Below are positions 1-7,432 of a stretch of DNA of 10,505 nucleotides, one piece after another. The first letter of the stretch is position 1. Every line of letters starts with the position of its first letter. The position numbers and the translations under genes are program-made. The stretch is from the NCBI GenBank assembly GCA_038239345.1, contig JBBSEX010000071.1:1-10505 (forward strand), read 5' to 3'. Under the pieces are notes generated by a model that saw only the letters and a list, made by a program, of their open reading frames with translations, was not told where the DNA came from and ran no database searches. Origin of the DNA: JBBSEX01 sp038239345. Lineage in GTDB: Bacteria > Acidobacteriota > Terriglobia > Bryobacterales > Bryobacteraceae.

Positions 1-1
1 T

Positions 2-2443
2 AACGACCACATCAATCTGTACGGCTTTTGGAACGAGACGACCTTCCTTACTAAGAGCGGCGATGTCGGCATGGTTCTCAGTGTTCCCGGTGTGGACTAC
101 GAAAGTCTCGACCGCTCGGAACAGGAGTATGCGGTGAAGCGGTTGGAGGCCGCTCTGAAAGCATTTGGCCCAGGATTCCATGTCTACCAATATCTCTTCA
201 AATCGAACCGGCCCGAGATACCGTTCGCCACATATGACGACCCCATTGTTGAAGCAGCTATAGACCAGCGCCGGAAGTTCTTTGAAGCCAAGCGTGACCA
301 CCTTTATCAAGTTGAAATCTTCTACTGCATCCTCCTAGAAGGCGCCAGATCTAAGACCGGTGTTGGAGCGGCGCTCGCCCGCCTGTTCCGCGATCCCGAG
401 GGCGCGATTGGCGAACTAAAGGCGCAGTTCACGAACGACAACATGAAGACGCTGTTGCGAACGCATATCGAGCGCGATGTTCGGCGGCTCGACCAGCACG
501 TGCAGGCATTCGCTCGGCAACTCGGCGACTTCATGCAAATCGAGGTCCTGAATCAGCAGGGGCAGTTCAGGTTCTATCGCCGTTTGCTGAATTACGACGA
601 CTGGCGCATTGCCGGCAGACCGCAGTCCACGCAGTTTCTCGACTATCAGGTCGTCAACTCCAATATCGAAGCCGAACGCGATCATCTGCGTGTAGGCGAT
701 CACATCGTTCGCGTGCTGACGATGAAAGAGGCCATCACAGAGACGCGGCCCCTGGTGCTGGACGCGCTGCTGAAGATCCCGGCCAACTTTTATGTCGTCA
801 CCGAATGGACGCCGATCCCAGTGGATAAGGCCCGCAAAGAAGTGAACAAGCGGCGTCGGCACTTCAACATGTCCAAGACAGGGTTTGTCTCTCAGATGGG
901 CAATGACGCCACGAAGACGAACCCACGCGATGTGCTGGTGGACGAGTCCAAGCAGGCGGACATTGAAAATCTGGGCGATTGCCTCCGCGCCCTGGGTGAC
1001 GGCCAATCGCTCGGCGATTTCTCGCTCACGATTGTGTTGTATGGCCGATCACGAACGGATGTCGATCAGCTTGTAGCCGAGTTTACTGGCGTTTTCACCA
1101 ACGCAGACGGCAATTTGTTCGCGGAAACCTACAACCAGCTCAACGCCTATTTCGCCACTGTGCCGGGCAACTATGCAATGAACCTTCGCCAGATGTATCT
1201 GCTCAACACGAACTACGCCGACCTGTCTTTTCTCTTTACGATCCTGCCCGGCGAAAAGACCAATGCACATCTCGGCACTGAATACTGGGCTGTACTCGAA
1301 ACCGACAACAGCACGCCGTACTTTCTCAACCTGCATACCGGCGATGTTGCCCACACACTGATTCTCGGGATGACGGGTAGTGGCAAATCTTATTTCTGTA
1401 ATTTCTTGCTGCAAAACGCGCAGAAGTACAAGCCGCTGACTTTCATCTTTGATATCGGCGGCAGCTTCCAGTCGCTTACGACGATCTTCAAGGGCTCGTA
1501 CCTCAATGTCGGCCAGGAGACGCGGGACTTCACGATCAATCCATTCTCCCTGCCCCAGACGAAAGAAAATCTGCAATTTCTCTTTAGCTTCTTCCGCGTG
1601 CTCATTGAGGGCAACGAGCAGCGCTATCGGCTCGACTTCAAGGAGGAACGCCGCCTCTGGGATGCGATCGAGCGCATTTACGTGCTGGAACCGAACCAGC
1701 GCACGATCTCGAACTTTGGGAACATCATTGGCGAGTTGAAAGAACGCCTGCACCGCTGGACCCGCGGCGGACAGTACGGATTCCTGTTTGACAACGCTGA
1801 GGACACACTTTCGTTCTCCTGCTTTCAGACGTTCAATTTCCACGGTTGGAATGATGCGCCGGAAGTTTTGGAGCCACTGCTGTTTTATGTTTTGCACCGC
1901 GCATCGAATGAGATTACCGACCCGCAGAAGCTTGCTACCTTCAAGATCTTCCTGCTCGATGAGGCGTGGCTCTTCATCAAGAACGAAACGATCCGCAATT
2001 ACGTGGTGCAGGCGCAGAAGACCTGGCGCAAGCACAAAGCCGCAATGATCCTTGCGACGCAATCCATCAAAGAGCTTGAGGAGTCGGGAATGCTGGCGAT
2101 AGTGGCCGAGAGCTGCCCTACAAAGATTTTTCTGGCCAACCCGGACATGAACCGCGAAGTGTACCGGGAGGCGTTCCATCTGAACGACACGGAACTGGAC
2201 CTTATCGACGGCCTTGTTCCGCCTGGCCAAATGCTCATTCGAAAGGCGCAGACCTCAAAGAAAGTCCAATTGAACGTCGATTCGGTCTCGCACTGGATGG
2301 CGACCAACAACGCGCGCGACAACCTCAAGAAGCAGGAGTATTTCGACCGCTTCGGCTTTGCCGATGGGCTTCGCCATCTTGCCGAAGACCATCCATTCCA
2401 GCCGCGCGTGCTGGCTGTATCAACCTCTAACACCAACCCTTAA
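2..2443 (+). CDS. virB4: VirB4/TrbE-family T4SS ATPase, 5'-truncated by the window edge
   Basis: This cytoplasmic, inner-membrane-associated ATPase energises pilus biogenesis and substrate transfer in the T4SS. The reading frame is open from base 2, and the first visible residues (around FWNETTFLTKSGDVG) match the conserved N-terminal region of VirB4 proteins. The ATG at 71 is therefore internal and the true start lies upstream. The visible fragment has 813 residues, close to a full-length VirB4. Walker A GMTGSGKS is at residues 456-463 (bases 1367-1390). Walker B LLDEAW is at 651-656 (1952-1969), and the conserved MILATQS segment near 682-688 follows it. The stop TAA (2441-2443) is fused to the Shine-Dalgarno sequence of the next gene, so translation is probably coupled. 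Family assignment is firm; whether to call it TrbE or VirB4 is a naming choice. Confidence 0.96.
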   Translation, partial: NDHINLYGFWNETTFLTKSGDVGMVLSVPGVDYESLDRSEQEYAVKRLEAALKAFGPGFHVYQYLFKSNRPEIPFATYDDPIVEAAIDQRRKFFEAKRDHLYQVEIFYCILLEGARSKTGVGAALARLFRDPEGAIGELKAQFTNDNMKTLLRTHIERDVRRLDQHVQAFARQLGDFMQIEVLNQQGQFRFYRRLLNYDDWRIAGRPQSTQFLDYQVVNSNIEAERDHLRVGDHIVRVLTMKEAITETRPLVLDALLKIPANFYVVTEWTPIPVDKARKEVNKRRRHFNMSKTGFVSQMGNDATKTNPRDVLVDESKQADIENLGDCLRALGDGQSLGDFSLTIVLYGRSRTDVDQLVAEFTGVFTNADGNLFAETYNQLNAYFATVPGNYAMNLRQMYLLNTNYADLSFLFTILPGEKTNAHLGTEYWAVLETDNSTPYFLNLHTGDVAHTLILGMTGSGKSYFCNFLLQNAQKYKPLTFIFDIGGSFQSLTTIFKGSYLNVGQETRDFTINPFSLPQTKENLQFLFSFFRVLIEGNEQRYRLDFKEERRLWDAIERIYVLEPNQRTISNFGNIIGELKERLHRWTRGGQYGFLFDNAEDTLSFSCFQTFNFHGWNDAPEVLEPLLFYVLHRASNEITDPQKLATFKIFLLDEAWLFIKNETIRNYVVQAQKTWRKHKAAMILATQSIKELEESGMLAIVAESCPTKIFLANPDMNREVYREAFHLNDTELDLIDGLVPPGQMLIRKAQTSKKVQLNVDSVSHWMATNNARDNLKKQEYFDRFGFADGLRHLAEDHPFQPRVLAVSTSNTNP

Positions 2444-2447
2444 GGAG
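2442..2447 (+). promoter_or_regulatory. Ribosome binding site fixing the virB9 start
   Basis: AAGGAG overlaps the virB4 stop codon. Two ATGs follow, at 2450 and 2454, in different frames. The spacing is 2 bases to the first and 6 to the second. Only the second opens a protein with a signal peptide and VirB9 features, so this site selects 2454. Confidence 0.85.
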
Positions 2448-2453
2448 ACATGT

Positions 2454-3212
2454 ATGCGGTATCTAAAATTCATCATCAATTGTGTTTTGGTTGTGTCTTC
2501 CATCGATGCTCTTGCGCAGGATTCTGCACGCACAGTGCAGTATCACTCGCAGGACATCGTCCCGATCCGCGCCAAGCTGAAATACACAACCCTTATCGAA
2601 TTGCCCACGACCGAGAAGATCATGGAAGCCGCGACTGGCGACAAAGACTTCTGGATCGTAGATGTCGTTGGCAACTTTTGTTTTGTGCATCCGGCGAAAC
2701 AGGGCATCAGCTCCAACCTGAATCTCATTACGGACAAGGGGAACATCTACAGTTTCACACTCCAGGACATCTCTCCGTCTTCGGCAAGCCCCGATTTGAA
2801 AGTCATCGTCGAACCCGCGGACCACTCCGCGATTGTGGCGGCAAGTGGCCCTCTGCAATTCGTGCCCGCTGCACAATCGGAACAGTCGCGGCAACAGCTT
2901 GCGGCTCTTCAATCACACGTTGAGCAGGCCGTGGATGAGTACAAGAGCGCCTATCCGACCCGGCTGAAGTTCGACTATGTCTACAAGGCGAACGAAGCTC
3001 CCTTCAACATCCAGTCGATCTATCACGACGAAAAGTTCACTTACATCAAAACGAATGCCCCTGAAAAGTTCAGCGTGTATGAGATGAAGGACGGAAAGCC
3101 CAACTTCGTTACCTACGACCTCCGGGAAGGGACGTACGTCATCCCGAAGATCATGGACAACGGTTACGTAGAGCTGGGTAAGAAGCGGATGGAATTCACG
3201 CGGAAGGGATAG
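2454..3212 (+). CDS. virB9: VirB9/TrbG-family outer-membrane core protein
   Basis: This is a periplasmic component of the T4SS core complex; with VirB7 and VirB10 it forms the outer-membrane ring. The protein has 252 residues, usual for the family. Residues 1-21 form a Sec signal peptide (hydrophobic stretch, then DALA before AQ). The N-terminal beta domain (about 25-125) includes DFWIVDVVGNFCFVHP, the family's tryptophan-containing strand. A helical, glutamine-rich linker spans about 140-165. The C-terminal domain (about 168-250) contains EAPFNIQSIYHDEKFTYIK, then NYGYVEL-like strands (NGYVELGKKR), the typical VirB9/CagX layout. I chose the start at 2454 for its ribosome site and signal peptide; the frame stays open further upstream but inside virB4. 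virB10 begins 4 bases after its stop. Confidence 0.93.
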   Translation: MRYLKFIINCVLVVSSIDALAQDSARTVQYHSQDIVPIRAKLKYTTLIELPTTEKIMEAATGDKDFWIVDVVGNFCFVHPAKQGISSNLNLITDKGNIYSFTLQDISPSSASPDLKVIVEPADHSAIVAASGPLQFVPAAQSEQSRQQLAALQSHVEQAVDEYKSAYPTRLKFDYVYKANEAPFNIQSIYHDEKFTYIKTNAPEKFSVYEMKDGKPNFVTYDLREGTYVIPKIMDNGYVELGKKRMEFTRKG

Positions 3213-3216
3213 CCCC

Positions 3217-4548
3217 ATGACCGAGAACATTTTTACCCCGCACGCGGGGCCACAGACCGAGCCGCAAGCTGAACCAACGTTGCGCCGCAAGTTGACCCTG
3301 CCAAGCGGTGTCTTGCAGAAAAATCTCAAGACGTTCGTATATCTGGGAGCGGCGTTGCTCGTGATTGTGGCAGCACTCCTCAGTTCGTCGGGCAAGAAGA
3401 CGCCTGCACAGCTGGCCGCCGCTGAAGGGCAGCCACCGCAACCCACCTTGCAGGACAACACCGACAACAATGTGCAGGAGTTGAAGAACCAGCTTCAGGC
3501 CGAACGCCAGAAAGAGCAGCAGGCAACAATCGCTGCTGCTGCAATCGGCGATCCGGCGCTTGCGTCTGCGACGCCCGCGCAGCAGGCCGCGGCCGCGGCG
3601 TACGGCCCGACCGGCATTGCCGTGCCGTGCGTTCCGGGCCGCCTATGCGCGCAAGCGCAGCAGGGCAACACGCAGATGCAACTCACGCCCTTACAACAGC
3701 AGTCACAGCTGATTGCCGCAAAAGAACGCGAACGGGCTGACAACTCCCGTTTTGCTTCCAACCTCGTGTACGCTCGTGTACCCGAACAGCCGCAGCCGCA
3801 GAGTCAAATGATACCCGCACAGTCTGACGCTTCAACGCGGCAAGCCAACAGCGGTTTCGTCAGCTCCCCAACTGGGGAAGAACAGCAAAAGCAGGAGACA
3901 CCCGGAGGTTATAAACGCCCTCATGAGGCAAATATTGATTCGGCGTCCGGTCAGCCCTACCTCGTTTACGAGAGCTCCGTTCTCGACACTGTTCTCATGA
4001 ATCGCCTGGATGGAGATGCCGTAGGGCCCGTCAAAGTGCTTGTCTCAAATCCGTTGTATTCGCACGATCATCAGCACGTCATCATTCCCGAAGGAACTGT
4101 CGTGTTGGGCGAGGCAAAGAAGATTGGATCGGCGGGCTTCGGACAACAGCGCCGGATGGCCGTGGTTTTTCACCGCCTGATTATGCCGGATGGGTACTCC
4201 GTCGATCTTGACCAGTTTCACGGCCTCGACCAGATCGGAGAGGAAGGGCTGAAGGATAAGGTCAACAACCACTACCTTCAGATTTTTGGTACCTCGATAG
4301 CTTTGGGTGTGGTTGCTGGAGCCAGCCAAATCACGCAGGGTGGGGGCACCATCACCACGAGCGGTTCCCAATCATTTACCAATGGGACGACAGCCAGTGT
4401 TTCGCAGTCTGCGGCCACCATCCTTGACCGCTTCCTCCACATACCGCCCACCATCACAATTCGGGAGGGCCACCGCGTGAAAGTGTATTTCACGCAAGAC
4501 TTGCTTCTGCCTGCGTACTCGAACCACACTATTCCACAGACGTTTTAA
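3217..4548 (+). CDS. virB10: VirB10/TrbI-family channel-spanning protein
   Basis: VirB10 spans the envelope from inner to outer membrane and transmits energy from the ATPases to the core channel. The protein has 443 residues. It has a short cytoplasmic N-terminus, one membrane helix at about 39-57 (FVYLGAALLVIVAALL), and a long periplasmic linker rich in Gln, Ala and Pro (about 60-240). The conserved C-terminal beta-barrel domain starts near 246. Family hallmarks there are VIIPEGTVVLGEA (288-300), FGQQRRMAVVFHRLIMPDG (308-326), and the GLDQIGEEGLKDKVNNH segment (336-352). An unusual Cys pair (138 and 144) lies in the linker. A GGAAGG-type ribosome site precedes the ATG, only 4 bases after the virB9 stop. 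Its TAA stop is fused to the ribosome site of the lipoprotein gene. Confidence 0.95.
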   Translation: MTENIFTPHAGPQTEPQAEPTLRRKLTLPSGVLQKNLKTFVYLGAALLVIVAALLSSSGKKTPAQLAAAEGQPPQPTLQDNTDNNVQELKNQLQAERQKEQQATIAAAAIGDPALASATPAQQAAAAAYGPTGIAVPCVPGRLCAQAQQGNTQMQLTPLQQQSQLIAAKERERADNSRFASNLVYARVPEQPQPQSQMIPAQSDASTRQANSGFVSSPTGEEQQKQETPGGYKRPHEANIDSASGQPYLVYESSVLDTVLMNRLDGDAVGPVKVLVSNPLYSHDHQHVIIPEGTVVLGEAKKIGSAGFGQQRRMAVVFHRLIMPDGYSVDLDQFHGLDQIGEEGLKDKVNNHYLQIFGTSIALGVVAGASQITQGGGTITTSGSQSFTNGTTASVSQSAATILDRFLHIPPTITIREGHRVKVYFTQDLLLPAYSNHTIPQTF

Positions 4549-4560
4549 GGAGGCTTTCCG

Positions 4561-4860
4561 ATGCGAATTGTTGTCCTCTCCCTTTTACTCCTGTGGACTC
4601 TCACTCTTGCCGGTTGTCAGAGCAAGGCGGCAAAAGTGAATCAATTGCAGGATCAATACAACGCCGAATACCCGGCCTATGCCAAGGACTGCCTGGACGA
4701 AGACAACTCTGGAGTCACAAGACTTCTGACAGGACAAACTCTGACCAAGGAACAGATGGCGGACCTCGAAGCCAAGAAGAAGGAACGAGATGCGCGTTGC
4801 AAACCACAGGCGAACCGTCTTGCACAGATCCAGAGAGAAATTCTTGCAGCACAGCAGTGA
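4561..4860 (+). CDS. Small lipoprotein in the T4SS operon (VirB7- or TrbK-like by position)
   Basis: This 99-residue protein has a lipoprotein signal: a short basic start, hydrophobic residues 4-17, and the lipobox LAGC with the acylated Cys at 19. The mature part is charged and probably helical, ending in a Lys/Glu/Gln-rich stretch. Two further cysteines (44 and 80) could form a disulfide in the periplasm. The start is well fixed by AAGGAGG (4547-4553) seven bases upstream, overlapping the virB10 stop. I do not recognise the family. By context it could be the VirB7-like lipoprotein that stabilises VirB9 in the core complex, or a TrbK-like entry-exclusion lipoprotein. It is longer than typical VirB7 (about 45-60 residues). 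Coding status is strong; function is inferred from position and export signal only. Confidence 0.85.
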   Translation: MRIVVLSLLLLWTLTLAGCQSKAAKVNQLQDQYNAEYPAYAKDCLDEDNSGVTRLLTGQTLTKEQMADLEAKKKERDARCKPQANRLAQIQREILAAQQ

Positions 4861-4883
4861 CACCGTATCGGTGCAAGAGCACC
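4861..4883 (+). other. Two overlapping, mutually exclusive short hairpins
   Basis: Immediately after the lipoprotein stop, CACCG (4861-4865) pairs with CGGTG (4869-4873) around a TAT loop. GGTGC (4870-4874) can instead pair with GCACC (4879-4883) around an AAGA loop. Both use the same GGTG, so only one can form. No T-tract follows, so this is not a standard intrinsic terminator. Any role in processing or translation is speculative. Confidence 0.35.
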
Positions 4884-4918
4884 ATTGACCTTCAACCGCA
4901 AACGAAAGGACAAGACCA

Positions 4919-5800
4919 ATGAAGAAACTAATCCTCACCGTACTCGCAATCGGACTTGCGACGGCATTGCAACCCGCCGCCCAAGCGCAATTCGTTTCCG
5001 GCGTCGTCTTCGACCCTACGCAGGCAGGTCACGCCGTCACGCAGATCAAGAACGAAGAGCAATCCATCGCCAACGAAGCCCGGCAGATCGAGCAGGGCCA
5101 ACAAATCTTTACCAACACCGTGAAGATTGCAACGACAGCATTGCAAGCCTACAACGTTTCAAAGCAGCAATACCAACTCACGTATCAGATGATCCTTGCG
5201 CCAAGAATGCTCTACGCGCGGTTTCTGTCTCCAACTTCTGACTTGCTGTTGCTGCAACAAATCTCGAATACATACGGCAATTCGATGGGTTGGCTTAATT
5301 CGGCGAATACGGGAAAGGGGGCGGCAGCCGCCTACCAGCAGGTCAGCGTCCCGAACACCAGCAACGTGATTCCCGGCTACGGCACCGCCAGCGTTGCCGG
5401 GCAGCTGCAGATTGCCGCGCAGGGCGCCACCGTCGACATTAACGAGTCCGTGATGACCAACAACCTTCAAGCGCTTGGGACGATACGAGCCAATCAGACC
5501 GCCAGACAAACGGACATAGCTAAGCTGGAGGCGGCTACACAAAGTCAGGATGTGTCCCAGCAGACCATCATGGCCGAACTACAGCGCATCAATCAGGCCC
5601 TGCTTTTGGAACTACGTACCCAGCAGGACGCAAACCAGATCAATGCCAATCTGGCCCTGCAACAGATCGTTACCCAGAAGCAGCAGCAGGACGCGATGAA
5701 ATCGGCATTTCGCGACTCAGCGGGATATGAGAGCTACTACAACGCCAACATAACAACAACCAGCGGCGGTGCAGCGAATCTCCTCACGCAGGCGTTCTGA
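4919..5800 (+). CDS. trbJ: VirB5/TrbJ-like secreted T4SS protein
   Basis: VirB5/TrbJ proteins are periplasmic minor pilus components involved in pilus assembly and recipient contact. The protein has 293 residues. A clear Sec signal peptide (1-23) has a KK start, a hydrophobic core and AQA before QF. The mature N-terminus carries VVFDPTQ (29-35), resembling the VVFDPTN motif common at the start of mature TrbJ proteins. The rest is mostly alpha-helical, alanine- and glutamine-rich, with likely coiled-coil segments at about 45-85 and 180-260, matching the helical-bundle fold. AAAGGA (4905-4910) lies 8 bases before the ATG. It follows the lipoprotein gene by 58 bases and precedes virB6, the same neighbour relation as trbJ-(trbK)-trbL in RP4. 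Sequence in this family is poorly conserved, so the call rests on motif, fold type and context. Confidence 0.82.
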   Translation: MKKLILTVLAIGLATALQPAAQAQFVSGVVFDPTQAGHAVTQIKNEEQSIANEARQIEQGQQIFTNTVKIATTALQAYNVSKQQYQLTYQMILAPRMLYARFLSPTSDLLLLQQISNTYGNSMGWLNSANTGKGAAAAYQQVSVPNTSNVIPGYGTASVAGQLQIAAQGATVDINESVMTNNLQALGTIRANQTARQTDIAKLEAATQSQDVSQQTIMAELQRINQALLLELRTQQDANQINANLALQQIVTQKQQQDAMKSAFRDSAGYESYYNANITTTSGGAANLLTQAF

Positions 5801-5833
5801 ACCGACCCAAGAGGAAAACAGGAGGGCACGGAC

Positions 5834-6694
5834 ATGGGTACAGGCCTTTTTGACTTCATCGCTCAGGCATGTCGCTCGCTTGCAGCGACAGCCGCACCCT
5901 CCATTACTGCGATGGGGATTCACATCGTCATAGCGTTGGCAACCATCATGCTGGTTTGGTTTGGTGTACAAGAAGCACTAGCGTCGGCGCACGGCGGAGC
6001 CGGGTTCAGCATGGGGAGGTTCCTCAACCTCTTTATGCTGCTTACCTTCGCTTACGTGATGGTGAACTATTACGACAGATCCATCCCAGGACTTCGCTTT
6101 TCCATCAAGGGCTTTATCGACGGCGGCACAATTAATCTGGTGAACCTCATTGGGGCAGATGGTACCGCCACCATGCTGAACCAGATCCACACGGCATCCT
6201 CGAAAACAGGGCCGTCGATGCTCAATAGCCTGATGTCCCCGTACTACGCCATTGTGTACTTTGTCGTGCAATTTCTCTTGGCCCTCCTGGCGGCAATCAT
6301 TTCCGCAATCTTGGCCTATGGCGCAATCGCGGCCACGATCATCGGATTGCTTGGGCCCATCTTTATCCCGTTTCTTGTCTTCGACAAGCTGGATTGGTTG
6401 TTCTGGAGTTGGCTGAAGGCTTATCTCGGATTCAGCTTTTACAAAGTCGTCGCCGCAGCGACGATGAACGTTCTGTCTCATGTTCTAACCAACTATTACA
6501 TCCAACTTGGCCAGAGCATGTCAGATCCCTCAACGATGGTCCAGACATTGCCGCTTCTGATCCTTCTGGTACTAGTCAACGTCTACATCCTCTTCAAGAT
6601 TCCGAACATGACGCACAGCTTATTTAGCGGCAGCACCGGCGGACACGGCGGGGGCCTGGGCACAGCGGTGATGGCGATACGGGCCGCAATCTAA
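5834..6694 (+). CDS. virB6: VirB6/TrbL-family polytopic inner-membrane protein
   Basis: VirB6/TrbL proteins form part of the inner-membrane channel and are needed for substrate passage. The protein has 286 residues. Hydrophobic segments lie at about 27-48, 62-79, 136-159, 161-183, 199-217 and 237-255, giving five or six membrane helices. A periplasmic loop of about 55 residues separates the second and third, as in VirB6. The diagnostic stretch GPIFIPFLVFDKLDWLFW (174-191) followed by SWLKAYLGFSF matches the conserved central VirB6 motif. The tail is rich in Gly and Ser (265-276). A strong AGGAGGG (5820-5826) lies 7 bases before the ATG. The gene sits between the VirB5-like gene and virB8, as expected for a T4SS operon. 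Confidence 0.9.
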   Translation: MGTGLFDFIAQACRSLAATAAPSITAMGIHIVIALATIMLVWFGVQEALASAHGGAGFSMGRFLNLFMLLTFAYVMVNYYDRSIPGLRFSIKGFIDGGTINLVNLIGADGTATMLNQIHTASSKTGPSMLNSLMSPYYAIVYFVVQFLLALLAAIISAILAYGAIAATIIGLLGPIFIPFLVFDKLDWLFWSWLKAYLGFSFYKVVAAATMNVLSHVLTNYYIQLGQSMSDPSTMVQTLPLLILLVLVNVYILFKIPNMTHSLFSGSTGGHGGGLGTAVMAIRAAI

Positions 6695-6706
6695 ACACGG
6701 GAAGAT

Positions 6707-6712
6707 AAGGAG
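6707..6712 (+). promoter_or_regulatory. Ribosome binding site supporting the GTG start of virB8
   Basis: AAGGAG lies 6 bases before the GTG at 6719, optimal spacing. Reading from this GTG gives a complete cytoplasmic N-terminus before the membrane helix of VirB8. The next in-frame ATG (residue 28 of the protein) would leave almost nothing before that helix. Confidence 0.85.
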
Positions 6713-6718
6713 CTAAAA

Positions 6719-7402
6719 GTGAGCGTAGAAACGAAAGCTGCCCCGGAGATTACTCGCACCGCTGAACGATATTTGGAACAGCATGGCGATCTGCTGGTGA
6801 TGAATACCTATCTGAAAGTGACGATTCTTGTGCTCGCCGCCGTCTGTATCGCACTGGCGGCGCTAACCTTCAAGAGTCAAAGGGCGCTCGCCAATATGCA
6901 CCCCTTGATTGTGCGAATTAACGATGTGGGCCGCGCGGAAGCGATCGACTATCGCAACTTCCAATATCGCCCGCAGGAAGCGGAGAACAAATACTACCTT
7001 TCGCGCTGGGCGGAACTGTACTTCAGTCGGAATCGCTTCACCATCGAGCGCGACCAGACCAATTCGCTCTACTTCCTTAATAGTGACGTACAACGTGCCG
7101 TCATCGACCAGGAGCGTAAGGACAATAGCATCCAGAACTACGTTAAAGACAGCGCGTTGCCGTATGTCGATGTGGAGATCAAGAACGTCATTCTTGACGA
7201 CTTGCGACAGTCTCCGTATTCGGAATGCATCGAGTTCGAGAAGGTGTACAGCAACTCGGCGGATCACACCGAACTCAAGCGGGAGCGATGGACAGCCAGC
7301 GTCACCTATGTGTTTCGCGAGAACGTGAAGAACAATGAGCTTGCCGTGAACCCCCTCGGTCTGACCATCGTGCGTTTCCGGGCCGACCAGGCGTTCAGCT
7401 AA
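6719..7402 (+). CDS. virB8: VirB8/TrbF-family inner-membrane assembly protein
   Basis: VirB8 is a bitopic inner-membrane protein that nucleates T4SS assembly and contacts VirB9, VirB10 and VirB5. The protein has 227 residues, starting at GTG. A cytoplasmic N-terminus of about 30 residues is followed by one membrane helix (about 32-50) and a periplasmic NTF2-like domain (about 60-225). Supporting motifs are HPLIVRIND (61-69), which opens the domain, KYYLSRWAELYFSRNRF (91-107), which matches the conserved first helices, and VNPLGLTIVRFRADQAF (210-226), the terminal NPLGL signature of VirB8/TrbF. In Ti plasmids virB8 precedes virB9; here it sits after virB6, away from virB9-virB10. The stop TAA continues into GGA, giving a Shine-Dalgarno-like sequence with no start codon at suitable distance. 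Confidence 0.92.
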   Translation: MSVETKAAPEITRTAERYLEQHGDLLVMNTYLKVTILVLAAVCIALAALTFKSQRALANMHPLIVRINDVGRAEAIDYRNFQYRPQEAENKYYLSRWAELYFSRNRFTIERDQTNSLYFLNSDVQRAVIDQERKDNSIQNYVKDSALPYVDVEIKNVILDDLRQSPYSECIEFEKVYSNSADHTELKRERWTASVTYVFRENVKNNELAVNPLGLTIVRFRADQAFS

Positions 7403-7405
7403 GGA
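7401..7405 (+). promoter_or_regulatory. Orphan Shine-Dalgarno-like AAGGA at the virB8 stop
   Basis: The virB8 stop reads TAAGGA, similar to the TAAGGAG stop/ribosome-site fusions at the virB4-virB9 and virB10-lipoprotein junctions. No ATG, GTG or TTG lies 5-12 bases downstream; the nearest ATG is at 7433, 27 bases away. It may be a relic of a gene start that has been lost, or chance. Confidence 0.35.
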
Positions 7406-7432
7406 TACTTAGAGAATCCCAGAGACTAAACG

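Noticed and set aside
71..73. ATG at 71 as the virB4 start.
   Set aside because: The frame is open to base 2 and the upstream residues match conserved VirB4 sequence, so this Met is internal.
1049..2230. A 393-codon open frame on the minus strand.
   Set aside because: It lies opposite the catalytic core of virB4, has no recognisable domain, and is explained by the codon composition of the plus-strand gene.
2450..2923. A 157-codon ORF starting at the ATG 4 bases before the virB9 start, in another frame.
   Set aside because: It lies only 2 bases from the Shine-Dalgarno sequence, its translation is rich in His, Arg and Cys with no recognisable domain, and it is fully covered by the well-supported virB9 gene.
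3587..3598. A 12-base perfect palindrome, CCGCGGCCGCGG.
   Set aside because: It falls in the Ala-rich linker of virB10 and is readily explained by GC-rich alanine codons; no reason to call it a regulatory site.
3763..3782. A tandem 10-base near-repeat (CTCGTGTACG, CTCGTGTACC).
   Set aside because: It is two copies only, lies within virB10 coding sequence and keeps the frame; likely chance.
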